Shown here: positions 32,597-39,556 of the stretch, piece after piece | Position numbering within the stretch: the stretch's first letter is position 1 | How the letters are laid out: the number at the start of each line of letters is the position of its first letter | From: an uncultured Oscillospiraceae bacterium | GTDB taxonomy: Bacteria > Bacillota > Clostridia > Oscillospirales > Oscillospiraceae | Reading direction: 5' to 3' | Assembly (NCBI GenBank): GCA_944387125.1 | Contig: CALXDT010000032.1 | Span: 1-56,243 of the forward strand | Length of the DNA: 56,243 nucleotides | Made by a program: the position numbers and the translations under genes | Notes under the pieces: model-generated | The model's database searches: none | What the model saw: only the letters and a program-made list of their open reading frames with translations | Told to the model about the DNA's origin: nothing

Positions 32597-33940
32597 ATGT
32601 GTGCATTTCCCAAAGACTTTCTCTGGGGCGTCGCCTGCGCCGCTTACCAGTGCGAAGGCGCCTGGAACAAGGACGGCAAGGGCAGAAACATCTGGGATGA
32701 TTTCTGCCACGACCCCACCGCCCGCCATATCAAAGACGGCAGCTCCGGCGACGTGGCCTGCGACAGCTACCACCGGTACAAGGAGGATGTGGCGCTGATG
32801 AAAGCCCACGGCGTTCAGGCATACCGGTTTTCCGTCAGCTGGGCCCGGGTGATTCCCGACGGGGACGGACCGGTGAACGAAAAGGGGCTGGCCTTCTATG
32901 ACAACCTGGTAAACGAACTGATCGCCGCGGGGATCCGCCCTTTGATCACCCTGTACCACTGGGATCTGCCCAGCGCCCTGCAGCAGCGGGGAGGCTGGCT
33001 GAACCGGCAGACGGCGGAGATCTTCGGCCGATACGCCCGGGTCATCGCCCAGCGGTTTGCCGGACGGGTTCATACCTACATGACCATCAACGAGCCCCAG
33101 TGTGTCACCAAGCTGGGCTACGGCACCGGGGAGCACGCCCCGGGCTGGAAGCTCAGCGATGGGGATCTGGCTCTGATTTACCACAACCTCTGCCTGGCGC
33201 ACTCGGAAGCCCAGCGGCAGATTAAGGCGGTCTGCCCCCAGGCGCAGGTGGGCATTGTCCCCTGCGGGCGGCTGTGCTATCCCCGGGAGGACACCCCGGA
33301 AAACCGGGAGGCGGCCTTCCGGGCCAGCTTCGACCTGTCCCGGGACTGGACGTTTACCCACAACATCGTGCTGGACAGCCTGATTTTCAAAGGCTATGAT
33401 CCCTCCGCCGCCCCGGTGCTGAGGGACTTCGCCCAAACCATCGATCCGGCGGACTGGGAAAAGATGGAAACCCCCGACTTCATCGGCCTCAACATCTATC
33501 ACGGGGAAATGGTGGACGAAAACGGGCATCCGGTGCCCAGAGCCTTCGGCGCCCCCCTGACGGCCTTTAAGTGGAGCATCACCCCGGAGGTGCTGCGCTT
33601 CGGCCCCGAGCAGATCTACCGGCGGTACGGTCTGCCCATTTACATCACGGAAAACGGCCTCAGCTGCAGCGACCATGTACATCTGGACGGGCAGGTGCAC
33701 GACCCGGATCGGATCGATTTTCTCCACCGGTATCTGCTGGAGCTGGAAAAGGCTGTGGACGAAGGCGTTCCGGTGAAGGGCTACCTGCAGTGGAGCTTCC
33801 TGGACAACTTCGAGTGGGCCTGGGGCTATCTGGAGCGGTTCGGCCTGGTGTATGTGGACTATTCCACCGGCACCCGGATCCCCAAGGACTCCGCCCGGTG
33901 GTATGCACGGGTGATGGAAACCAACGGCGGGTGCCTGTAA
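32597..33940 (+). CDS. Beta-glucosidase or 6-phospho-beta-glucosidase, family GH1
   Basis: Retaining beta-glycosidase of 447 residues. The GH1 N-terminal signature FLWGVACAAYQCEGAWNKDGKG is present (9-30, with Cys in place of the usual Ile/Val), the acid/base is Glu166 in TINEPQ, the nucleophile is Glu352 in ITENG, and the aglycone-site WSFLDNFEWAWGY block is near 400-412. The E-W-A pattern after NFEW favours free beta-glucosides over phosphorylated ones. Pairing with an MFS carrier and not a PTS agrees with this. The start at 32597 follows AGGAGGA. Confidence 0.95.
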   Translation: MCAFPKDFLWGVACAAYQCEGAWNKDGKGRNIWDDFCHDPTARHIKDGSSGDVACDSYHRYKEDVALMKAHGVQAYRFSVSWARVIPDGDGPVNEKGLAFYDNLVNELIAAGIRPLITLYHWDLPSALQQRGGWLNRQTAEIFGRYARVIAQRFAGRVHTYMTINEPQCVTKLGYGTGEHAPGWKLSDGDLALIYHNLCLAHSEAQRQIKAVCPQAQVGIVPCGRLCYPREDTPENREAAFRASFDLSRDWTFTHNIVLDSLIFKGYDPSAAPVLRDFAQTIDPADWEKMETPDFIGLNIYHGEMVDENGHPVPRAFGAPLTAFKWSITPEVLRFGPEQIYRRYGLPIYITENGLSCSDHVHLDGQVHDPDRIDFLHRYLLELEKAVDEGVPVKGYLQWSFLDNFEWAWGYLERFGLVYVDYSTGTRIPKDSARWYARVMETNGGCL

Positions 33941-33949
33941 CAGAAACGG

Positions 33950-33980
33950 CCCGGAAGCAGAACTGCTTCCGGGTTTTTGT
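33950..33980 (+). terminator. Terminator of the MFS-GH1 operon
   Basis: A perfect 11-base-pair stem (33950-33960 with 33963-33973) with an AA loop ends in TTTTTGTTTTT. Confidence 0.92.
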
Positions 33981-34064
33981 TTTTCCTGCCCCTTTTGGCA
34001 AATGGGCGAGTTCTGCCGCCGACTAGGAAGCTCCCTTGATGGAAAATGTATATATGCACGGAAT

Positions 34065-34082
34065 TGCGAATATATATTCAAA
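34065..34082 (+). promoter_or_regulatory. ARG box (ArgR/AhrC operator)
   Basis: TGCGAATATATATTCAAA matches the ArgR consensus TNTGAATWWWWATTCANW at 17 of 18 positions. It ends 7 bases before the -35 of the argC promoter, where a bound repressor would obstruct RNA polymerase. A second, less regular palindromic stretch (TGTATATATGCA) lies at 34047-34058. Confidence 0.85.
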
Positions 34083-34089
34083 AAATCAG

Positions 34090-34118
34090 TTGACAGAAGG
34101 GGATTCGGGGAGTATAAT
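34090..34118 (+). promoter_or_regulatory. argCJBD promoter
   Basis: Perfect consensus TTGACA (34090-34095) and TATAAT (34113-34118) with a 17-base spacer. Such strength with an operator alongside fits arginine-repressible control. Confidence 0.95.
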
Positions 34119-34166
34119 CACCCCATATAATGACAAATGTCATCCACGGAAGGAAGGGCTGCGGCC

Positions 34167-35102
34167 ATGACCAAGGTATTTATTGACGGAAGCGCCGGCA
34201 CCACCGGTCTGCGGATCTATGAACGGCTGGAAGATCGGGAGGATCTGACCCTGATCCGTCTCAGCGAAGAACTGCGCAAGGATCCCAAGGCCCGGGAGGC
34301 GGCGCTGAACGAAGCGGACATCGCTTTTTTGTGCCTGCCGGATCAGGCCGCCCGGGAAGCCGCGGCGCTGATCCGCGGGGATACGGTGGTGATCGACACC
34401 TCCACCGCCCACCGAACCGCCCCCGGCTGGGAGTACGGCTTCCCGGAGCTTTCCGGCAGGCGGCAGCGGATTGCCGCTTCCCGGCGGATTGCCAACCCCG
34501 GCTGCCACGCCAGCGGGTTTATCGCCCTGGTGGAGCCCCTGGTGCGGGCGGGTCTTTTGGGGAAGGATGCCCGGCTCACCTGCTTCTCCCTTACCGGCTA
34601 CTCCGGCGGGGGAAAGGGGATGATCGGCCGGTACCGGCAGGAGGATCGGCCCCGGGCCTATCAGGCGCCCCGGCAGTACGGTCTTTCCCAGCAGCATAAG
34701 CATTTAAAGGAAATGGCCTGGATCTCCGGCCTGGAAACCCAGCCGGTGTTCTGTCCCATTGTGGCGGACTACTTCAGCGGCATGGAAGTGACCGTTCCCC
34801 TGTTTGCCCGGGATCTGAAGGGCACCGCGGCGGATGCGGCGGCGGTTTACGCCGCCTGCTATCGAACCGGTCTGGTGCGGTTTGCCCCGGCGCCGGAGCA
34901 GGAGGAGATGCTTCCGGCCAACGTCCTGTCCGGCCGGGACGATATGGTGGTCAGCGTCTGCGGCAATGAAGACCGGATCCTGCTTACCGCCTGCTTTGAC
35001 AACCTGGGCAAAGGCGCCTCCGGGGCGGCCATTCAGAACATGAACATCGTCCTGGGGGTGGAAGAGACCCGGGGACTGAACGTAGGAGGAAGAGAACAAT
35101 GA
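34167..35102 (+). CDS. argC: N-acetyl-gamma-glutamyl-phosphate reductase, type 2
   Basis: NADPH-dependent reduction of N-acetylglutamyl phosphate to the semialdehyde, third step of ornithine synthesis. At 311 residues it belongs to the shorter type-2 ArgC group. It has KVFIDGSAGTTGLRI (3-17) for nucleotide binding, catalytic Cys113 in NPGCHASGF, and HKHLKEM (about 183-189). The start at 34167 is chosen over an ATG-like codon 30 bases upstream because the family begins here; GGAAGGAAGG lies about 9 bases ahead. The stop overlaps argJ (ATGA). First gene of argCJBD. Confidence 0.95.
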   Translation: MTKVFIDGSAGTTGLRIYERLEDREDLTLIRLSEELRKDPKAREAALNEADIAFLCLPDQAAREAAALIRGDTVVIDTSTAHRTAPGWEYGFPELSGRRQRIAASRRIANPGCHASGFIALVEPLVRAGLLGKDARLTCFSLTGYSGGGKGMIGRYRQEDRPRAYQAPRQYGLSQQHKHLKEMAWISGLETQPVFCPIVADYFSGMEVTVPLFARDLKGTAADAAAVYAACYRTGLVRFAPAPEQEEMLPANVLSGRDDMVVSVCGNEDRILLTACFDNLGKGASGAAIQNMNIVLGVEETRGLNVGGREQ

Positions 35103-36313
35103 ACATCGTGCAGGGCGGCGTCTGCGCCGCCAAGGGCTTTCTGGCCGCCGGAATCCACTGCGGCATCCGGAAGAACAAAAACAAAAAGGATCTGGCGCTG
35201 ATCTTCAGCCGGCGCCCCGCCGCCGCCGCGGCGGTGTACACCCAAAATCTGGTCAAAGGCGCCCCCCTGGCCGTGACCAAGGCCAACCTGGCGGACGGGA
35301 AAGCCCAGGCGGTGATCTGCAACAGCGGCATCGCCAACACCTGCAATGCCGACGGCAGGGAGAAGGCGCAGAAAATGTGCGCCCTGGCGGCCAAGGCGCT
35401 GAACATCTCCCCCCAGGATGTGGTGGTGGCCTCCACCGGGGTCATCGGCCAGCCGCTGCCTCTGGAGCCCATGGAGGCGGGGGTGGGCATTCTGGCGGAG
35501 CAGCTGTCGGAAACCGGCAGCACCGCCGCCTGTGAGGCCATTATGACCACCGATACCTATCCCAAGGAGTTCGCGGTGGAGTTTACCCTGGGGGGCAAAC
35601 CCTGCCGCATGGGCGGCATTGCCAAGGGCAGCGGCATGATCCATCCCAATATGGCCACCATGCTGGTGTTCCTCACCACCGACGCGGCCATCTCACCGGA
35701 GATGCTCCAAAAGGCGCTGTCCGGGGACATCCGGAAAACCTTCAATATGCTCAGCGTGGACGGGGACACCTCCACCAACGACATGGTGGTGCTTCTGGCC
35801 AACGGCATGGCGGGAAATCCGGAGATCACCCGGGAGGGGGAGGATTTCAACGCCTTTATGACCGCCCTGAATACCGTCAACGTCCACCTGTGCCGGTGTC
35901 TGGCGGGAGACGGAGAAGGCGCCACCAAGCTGCTGGAATGCACCGTCACCGGCGCCGGGGATCCGGAAACCGCCCGGACCGTGGCCAAAAGCGTCATCTG
36001 CTCCAGTCTGACCAAGACCGCCATGTTCGGAGCCGACGCCAACTGGGGGCGGGTGCTCTGCGCCATCGGCTACAGCGGGGCGGATGTGGATGTGGACAGG
36101 ATTGCCGTGTCCTTCCGCTCCGCCGCGGGCACCATCCCGGTGTGTGAAAACGGGGCGGGGATCCCCTTCTCCGAGGAGATCGCCAAGAAGATCCTTCTGG
36201 AAAAGGAGATTGAAATCCTGGTGGATCTGGGCAGCGGCGGGGAAACCGCCACCGCCTGGGGCTGCGACCTGACCTATGACTATGTACGAATCAATGGAGA
36301 TTACCGCACATGA
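35099..36313 (+). CDS. argJ: Glutamate N-acetyltransferase/ornithine acetyltransferase
   Basis: Transfers the acetyl group from N-acetylornithine to glutamate, closing the acetyl cycle; some family members also make N-acetylglutamate from acetyl-CoA. The 404-residue precursor has the self-cleavage site in KGSGMIHPNMATML with nucleophile Thr187, giving alpha and beta chains. STGVIGQPLP (112-121), SVDGDTSTND and the C-terminal GCDLTYDYVRINGDYRT match the family throughout. GGAGGAAGAG lies 5 bases before the ATG. It overlaps argC and argB by 4 bases each. Confidence 0.97.
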   Translation: MNIVQGGVCAAKGFLAAGIHCGIRKNKNKKDLALIFSRRPAAAAAVYTQNLVKGAPLAVTKANLADGKAQAVICNSGIANTCNADGREKAQKMCALAAKALNISPQDVVVASTGVIGQPLPLEPMEAGVGILAEQLSETGSTAACEAIMTTDTYPKEFAVEFTLGGKPCRMGGIAKGSGMIHPNMATMLVFLTTDAAISPEMLQKALSGDIRKTFNMLSVDGDTSTNDMVVLLANGMAGNPEITREGEDFNAFMTALNTVNVHLCRCLAGDGEGATKLLECTVTGAGDPETARTVAKSVICSSLTKTAMFGADANWGRVLCAIGYSGADVDVDRIAVSFRSAAGTIPVCENGAGIPFSEEIAKKILLEKEIEILVDLGSGGETATAWGCDLTYDYVRINGDYRT

Positions 36314-37188
36314 AAGAACGTGAATTTTCCAATGCCCAGCGGGCGCAGGTGCTGACCCAGGCGCTGCCCTACATCCAGCAGTACAACGGAAAGATTGTGG
36401 TGGTGAAGTACGGCGGCAACGCCATGATCTGTGAGGAACGGAAGCGCCAGGTGATGGAGGACATTGTACTTCTGTGGCTGGTGGGCGTGAAGGTGGTGCT
36501 GGTTCACGGCGGCGGCCCGGAGATTTCCCAGCTGATGGATCGGCTGGGAAAGAAGCCGGAGTTTGTGGACGGCCTTCGGGTCACAGACCAGGAGACGGTG
36601 GACATTGTCCAGATGGTGCTGGCCGGGAAGGTGAACAAGACCCTGGTAAGTCTGCTGGAGCGCCAGGGGGGCCTGGCCATGGGCATCTCCGGGGTGGACG
36701 GAGGGCTGATCCGGGCGGAGCCAAAGGATCCCCGGCTGGGCTTTGTGGGCAGGATTACCCAGGTGAACATCCAGCCGGTAATGGATCTTCTGGAGAAGGG
36801 ATACATCCCGGTGATCTCCACCGTGGGCAGCGACCGGGAGGGCAATGTCTACAACATCAACGGAGACACCGCCGCCGCCTATATTGCCGGGGCGCTGCAC
36901 GCCCACCGGCTGTGCATGATGACGGACATTGCCGGGATCCTGGAAAACAAGGACGATCCCAGCACCCTGATCCCCCGGCTCACCGTGTCCCAGGCCAGAG
37001 CGCTGTTTGACCGGCATGTGGTCTCCGGGGGCATGATCCCCAAGGTGGACTGCTGTGTGGAGGCCATCCGCCGGGGGGTGGGCAGCGTAACCATTCTGGA
37101 CGGACGGGTGCCCCACGCCGTTTTGATGGAGATTCTCACCGACGAGGGCGCCGGAACCATGGTAGTAGGAGATGAAGACCATGACTGA
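36310..37188 (+). CDS. argB: Acetylglutamate kinase
   Basis: Phosphorylates N-acetylglutamate, usually the feedback-regulated step. The 292-residue protein shows KYGGNAM (about 35-41), VLVHGGGPEI (about 63-72), the NIDGDTAA-like NINGDTAAAYIAGALHA (about 182-198) and LSDIAGV-like MTDIAGILENKDD. An N-terminal extension of about 25 residues (AQVLTQALPYIQQYNGK) is the helix found in arginine-sensitive, hexameric ArgB, so arginine inhibition is expected. The start overlaps argJ and the end overlaps argD. Confidence 0.96.
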   Translation: MKEREFSNAQRAQVLTQALPYIQQYNGKIVVVKYGGNAMICEERKRQVMEDIVLLWLVGVKVVLVHGGGPEISQLMDRLGKKPEFVDGLRVTDQETVDIVQMVLAGKVNKTLVSLLERQGGLAMGISGVDGGLIRAEPKDPRLGFVGRITQVNIQPVMDLLEKGYIPVISTVGSDREGNVYNINGDTAAAYIAGALHAHRLCMMTDIAGILENKDDPSTLIPRLTVSQARALFDRHVVSGGMIPKVDCCVEAIRRGVGSVTILDGRVPHAVLMEILTDEGAGTMVVGDEDHD

Positions 37189-38347
37189 TTGGAAACAGCT
37201 GGATCAGCAGTATGTGGCGGGCACCTATGCCCGGTTTCCCCTGACCCTTGTTCGGGGGGAAGGCGCCATGGCCTATGACGACCGGGGCAGAGGCTATATC
37301 GACCTGGGCAGCGGCATTGCCGTCACCGCCTTCGGCTACTGCGATCCCCTTTGGAAAGCGGCGGTGGAAAAGCAGCTGGGGCTGCTGCAGCACACCTCCA
37401 ACCTGTACTACACCCAGCCCTGCATTGAACTGGCCAGGCTGCTTTGCGAAAAAACCGGCATGAAGAAGGTGTTCTTCTCCAATTCCGGAGCGGAGGCCAA
37501 CGAGTGCGCCATCAAGGCTGCCCGGAAATACGCGGCGGAAACCAAGGGGGCGGAATATTTCCACATCATCACCCTGGAAAACAGCTTCCATGGCCGCACC
37601 CTCACCACCCTGGCCGCCACCGGGCAGGATCACTACCATGAGCTGTTCCAGCCGCTGACCCCGGGCTTTGTCCATACCCCCGCGGGCGACTTTGCCGCCC
37701 TGGAGCAGGCGGTGAAGAAGCACAAGACGGCGGGGATCCTGCTGGAGTGCATCCAGGGGGAGGGGGGCGTCATTCCCCTGGAGCCGGAATTTCTGGAGAA
37801 AACCGCCGCCCTGGCAAAGGAACAGGACATTGTGCTGATGGTGGACGAGGTGCAGACGGGCAACGGCCGCACCGGCAGGCTCTACAGCTACATGCACTAC
37901 GGCATCCGTCCGGATGTGGTGTCCACCGCCAAGGGTCTGGGCGGCGGCCTGCCCCTGGGGGCGACCCTGCTGGGGGAGAAGGTGCAGTCTGTTCTGGGTC
38001 CCGGAGACCACGGCTCCACCTTCGGCGGAAATCCCGTGTGCTGCGCCGGCGCCCTGAGCATTCTCAGCCGGCTGGACGCGGACTTCCTGAACCAGGTGCT
38101 GGAAAAGGAAACGATGATCCGCGCCGCCCTGGAAGGCGCGGAGGGGGTGGAGGCCGTCACCGGCAAGGGGCTGATGATCGGGGTAAAGACCCGGAAGCCC
38201 GTGGCTCAGGTGATTGCCGCCTGCCGGGAGCAGGGCGTGCTGTGTCTGTCCGCCAAGGACAGGCTGCGGCTGCTGCCGCCCTTGAACATCCCCGGGGAGC
38301 TGCTGCAAACCGCCCTGGATGTGATTCGGGAGGCCTGCAAAGACTGA
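37181..38347 (+). CDS. argD: Acetylornithine aminotransferase
   Basis: PLP enzyme forming N-acetylornithine from the semialdehyde and glutamate. The 388-residue class III aminotransferase has FSNSGAEANECAIKAARK (about 103-120), FHGRT, the VDEVQTGNGRTG block (about 220-231) and PLP lysine Lys251 in STAKGLGGGLPLG. The start at 37181 is preferred to 37172 because AGGAG is 9 bases upstream of the former and touches the latter. It overlaps argB by 8 bases and closes the operon. argF, argG and argH are not in the window. Confidence 0.95.
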   Translation: MTDWKQLDQQYVAGTYARFPLTLVRGEGAMAYDDRGRGYIDLGSGIAVTAFGYCDPLWKAAVEKQLGLLQHTSNLYYTQPCIELARLLCEKTGMKKVFFSNSGAEANECAIKAARKYAAETKGAEYFHIITLENSFHGRTLTTLAATGQDHYHELFQPLTPGFVHTPAGDFAALEQAVKKHKTAGILLECIQGEGGVIPLEPEFLEKTAALAKEQDIVLMVDEVQTGNGRTGRLYSYMHYGIRPDVVSTAKGLGGGLPLGATLLGEKVQSVLGPGDHGSTFGGNPVCCAGALSILSRLDADFLNQVLEKETMIRAALEGAEGVEAVTGKGLMIGVKTRKPVAQVIAACREQGVLCLSAKDRLRLLPPLNIPGELLQTALDVIREACKD

Positions 38348-38351
38348 AAAG

Positions 38352-38386
38352 ACAGCCCTGCCATTTTTGGCAGGGCTGTGCTTTTT
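38352..38386 (+). terminator. Terminator of argCJBD
   Basis: A perfect 11-base-pair stem (38352-38362 with 38369-38379) with ATTTTT loop is followed by GCTTTTT. Confidence 0.92.
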
Positions 38387-38398
38387 CAGTCGCGGGGT

Positions 38399-38582
38399 GG
38401 TGGGGTTTGCTTTTTTGTGAGACGAACCTGGTATCCCTGCGGGGGGCGTTTTGCGGTTTGCATTCAGCTTCAGCGAGCGTTTCGCTGGTCAGCCCTGCGG
38501 GGCGATACTTTCTTGTTTGGGCAAGAAAGTATCGCCCCCGGCAGGGATACCAGGTTCGTCCTTTCAAAAAGCCAAACCCAAA
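38399..38582. repeat. Nested palindromic element
   Basis: Arms at 38421-38440 and 38541-38560 are perfect 20-base inverse complements, and the similarity extends imperfectly outward to about 38402 and 38580. Inside lies a perfect 17-base-pair hairpin (38499-38515 with 38522-38538) and the small hairpin CAGCGA/TCGCTG near 38471. Open frames across it have no ribosome site and look like translated repeat. The left inner part recurs at 42633-42688. Confidence 0.8.
38443..38498 (+). repeat. 56-base dispersed repeat, copy 1
   Basis: Matches 42633-42688 at 55 of 56 positions; the one difference is A at 38462 against G at 42652. A decayed inverse copy appears at about 38616-38676. In both good copies a hairpin of CTTTCTTG/CAAGAAAG type follows. 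Confidence 0.85.
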
Positions 38583-38731
38583 ACGCACCCGCCCAAAAAA
38601 CAAACCCACCCAAAAAACGCCCCCTGCAGGGATGACCGGCGAAACCCTTGCTGCGGCCAAACGCAATACAAACCACCCGAAAAATGTATTTATCCAGAAA
38701 GGTCTGTCAGACAACGTTTTTTCAAGAACTA

Positions 38732-38893
38732 AGGAACCTCTGAATAAATCGTCTTCGGCGGAATGCCGGATCTTTTACCACATCCGTGCAGTTCAAAAAG
38801 TGGGAAATACATACAGTATTTCCCACTTTTTGAACTTTCGGCTGAGGCAAAATCTCTCGGCATCCGCTCTTGCCGATTTAATCAGAGCTTCCC
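38732..38893. mobile_element. MITE-like palindromic element with TA flanks
   Basis: A 162-base element with imperfect terminal inverted repeats (left 38732-38751, right 38874-38893, 17 of 20 matching; ends AGGAACC and GCTTCCC), flanked by TA on each side (38730-38731 and 38894-38895). A perfect 21-base-pair hairpin (38790-38810 with 38816-38836, loop ATACA) forms the centre. No coding capacity. TA duplication points to the IS630/Tc1-mariner group; this is an inference. Confidence 0.75.
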
Positions 38894-38913
38894 TAAAGAA
38901 AGAAGGTTGCACC

Positions 38914-39258
38914 ATGGACAAACAGAACCACAGCCCCCATACCTGTCCCAGCCTGTCCCGGGATCCCTTGGAGCAGATTCGGGAAATCCTGGATCTGCCC
39001 GGAAGGGATGGTTTTTCCATCGTACAGTGGATTTCTCCGGAGCAGGCTGTTCCGGAGGACGCCTCCTATATTCTGCTCAAGGAGCGGGGCAGCGAGGGGG
39101 TTCTCACCATCGAAGCCGCTTATGAAAACGGTGCTTTCCGGGATACTGTTCCCTACCTCCGGGATCCCATTCCTCCACAGCGGATTCTGGGGAGGTCATA
39201 CCCGCCCTATGACCTCCGGTTGGATTCCCTCGGCCGCGCTTCTGTTTTTCTGCCATAA
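38914..39258 (+). CDS. Hypothetical protein, 114 residues
   Basis: I do not recognise a family. The protein starts MDKQNHSPHTCPSLSRDPLEQIREIL and continues as a soluble, acidic alpha/beta sequence with VQWISPEQAVPEDASYILLKE and a C-terminal proline-rich stretch (RDPIPPQRILGRSYPPYDLRLD). No membrane segment or signal peptide. AGAAGG lies 7 bases before the ATG at 38914. The right end of the MITE-like element is only 18 bases upstream, so the element probably replaced or supplies the promoter region. A terminator follows at 39331. The open frame extends upstream through repeats, which I consider non-coding. Confidence 0.6.
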   Translation: MDKQNHSPHTCPSLSRDPLEQIREILDLPGRDGFSIVQWISPEQAVPEDASYILLKERGSEGVLTIEAAYENGAFRDTVPYLRDPIPPQRILGRSYPPYDLRLDSLGRASVFLP

Positions 39259-39330
39259 GCGTTCCGACAGGTTATTTTCCCCTGCCGGGGCGGTTTACCG
39301 GTAACAATGGAAAAATCCCAATTGGTTGCA

Positions 39331-39367
39331 AACACCGGGTCGAAGCTCCGCCGTCCCGGTGTTTTTT
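39331..39367 (+). terminator. Terminator after the hypothetical gene
   Basis: AACACCGGG (39331-39339) pairs with CCCGGTGTT (39355-39363), followed by a T-run to 39367. Confidence 0.75.
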
Positions 39368-39443
39368 CCTTCTTTCGGTGGAAAAACCCGCCCCAAAGAG
39401 CTTTGGTGTTATGGCAACCAATGCGGTTTCTTTCATTTCCCTC

Positions 39444-39473
39444 TTGACAAAGGCATGCTTTTGTGCCAAAATA
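39444..39473 (+). promoter_or_regulatory. nrdD promoter
   Basis: TTGACA at 39444-39449 with the best -10, CAAAAT, 17 bases downstream at 39467-39472. The -10 lies inside the first NrdR-like box. Confidence 0.7.
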
Positions 39474-39510
39474 TAGTGGCAACCGAAAGGAGCGACCACA
39501 ATATATTGTG
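39466..39510 (+). promoter_or_regulatory. Tandem NrdR boxes upstream of nrdD
   Basis: CCAAAATATAGTGG (39466-39479) and the perfect palindrome CACAATATATTGTG (39497-39510) resemble the NrdR box (ACACWATATWTWGTGT type). Their starts are 31 bases apart, about three helical turns, as is usual for tandem NrdR boxes. The first covers the -10, so ATP/dATP-dependent repression by NrdR is expected. The nrdR gene is not in the window. Confidence 0.85.
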
Positions 39511-39556
39511 TTTTGCTCCCATCTTCTGATCTCAGTGACAAAGAGAGGAAATACCT

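Noticed and set aside
38157..38714. 185-codon minus-strand frame across argD end and the repeats
   Set aside because: Its basic Trp/Arg/Tyr-rich sequence comes from translated palindromic repeats; no ribosome site.
37747..39258. Single open frame of 503 codons from inside argD to the 114-residue hypothetical gene
   Set aside because: It crosses the argD terminator, the nested palindromes and the MITE-like element. Only the last 115 codons, after a ribosome site at about 38901, look like a gene.
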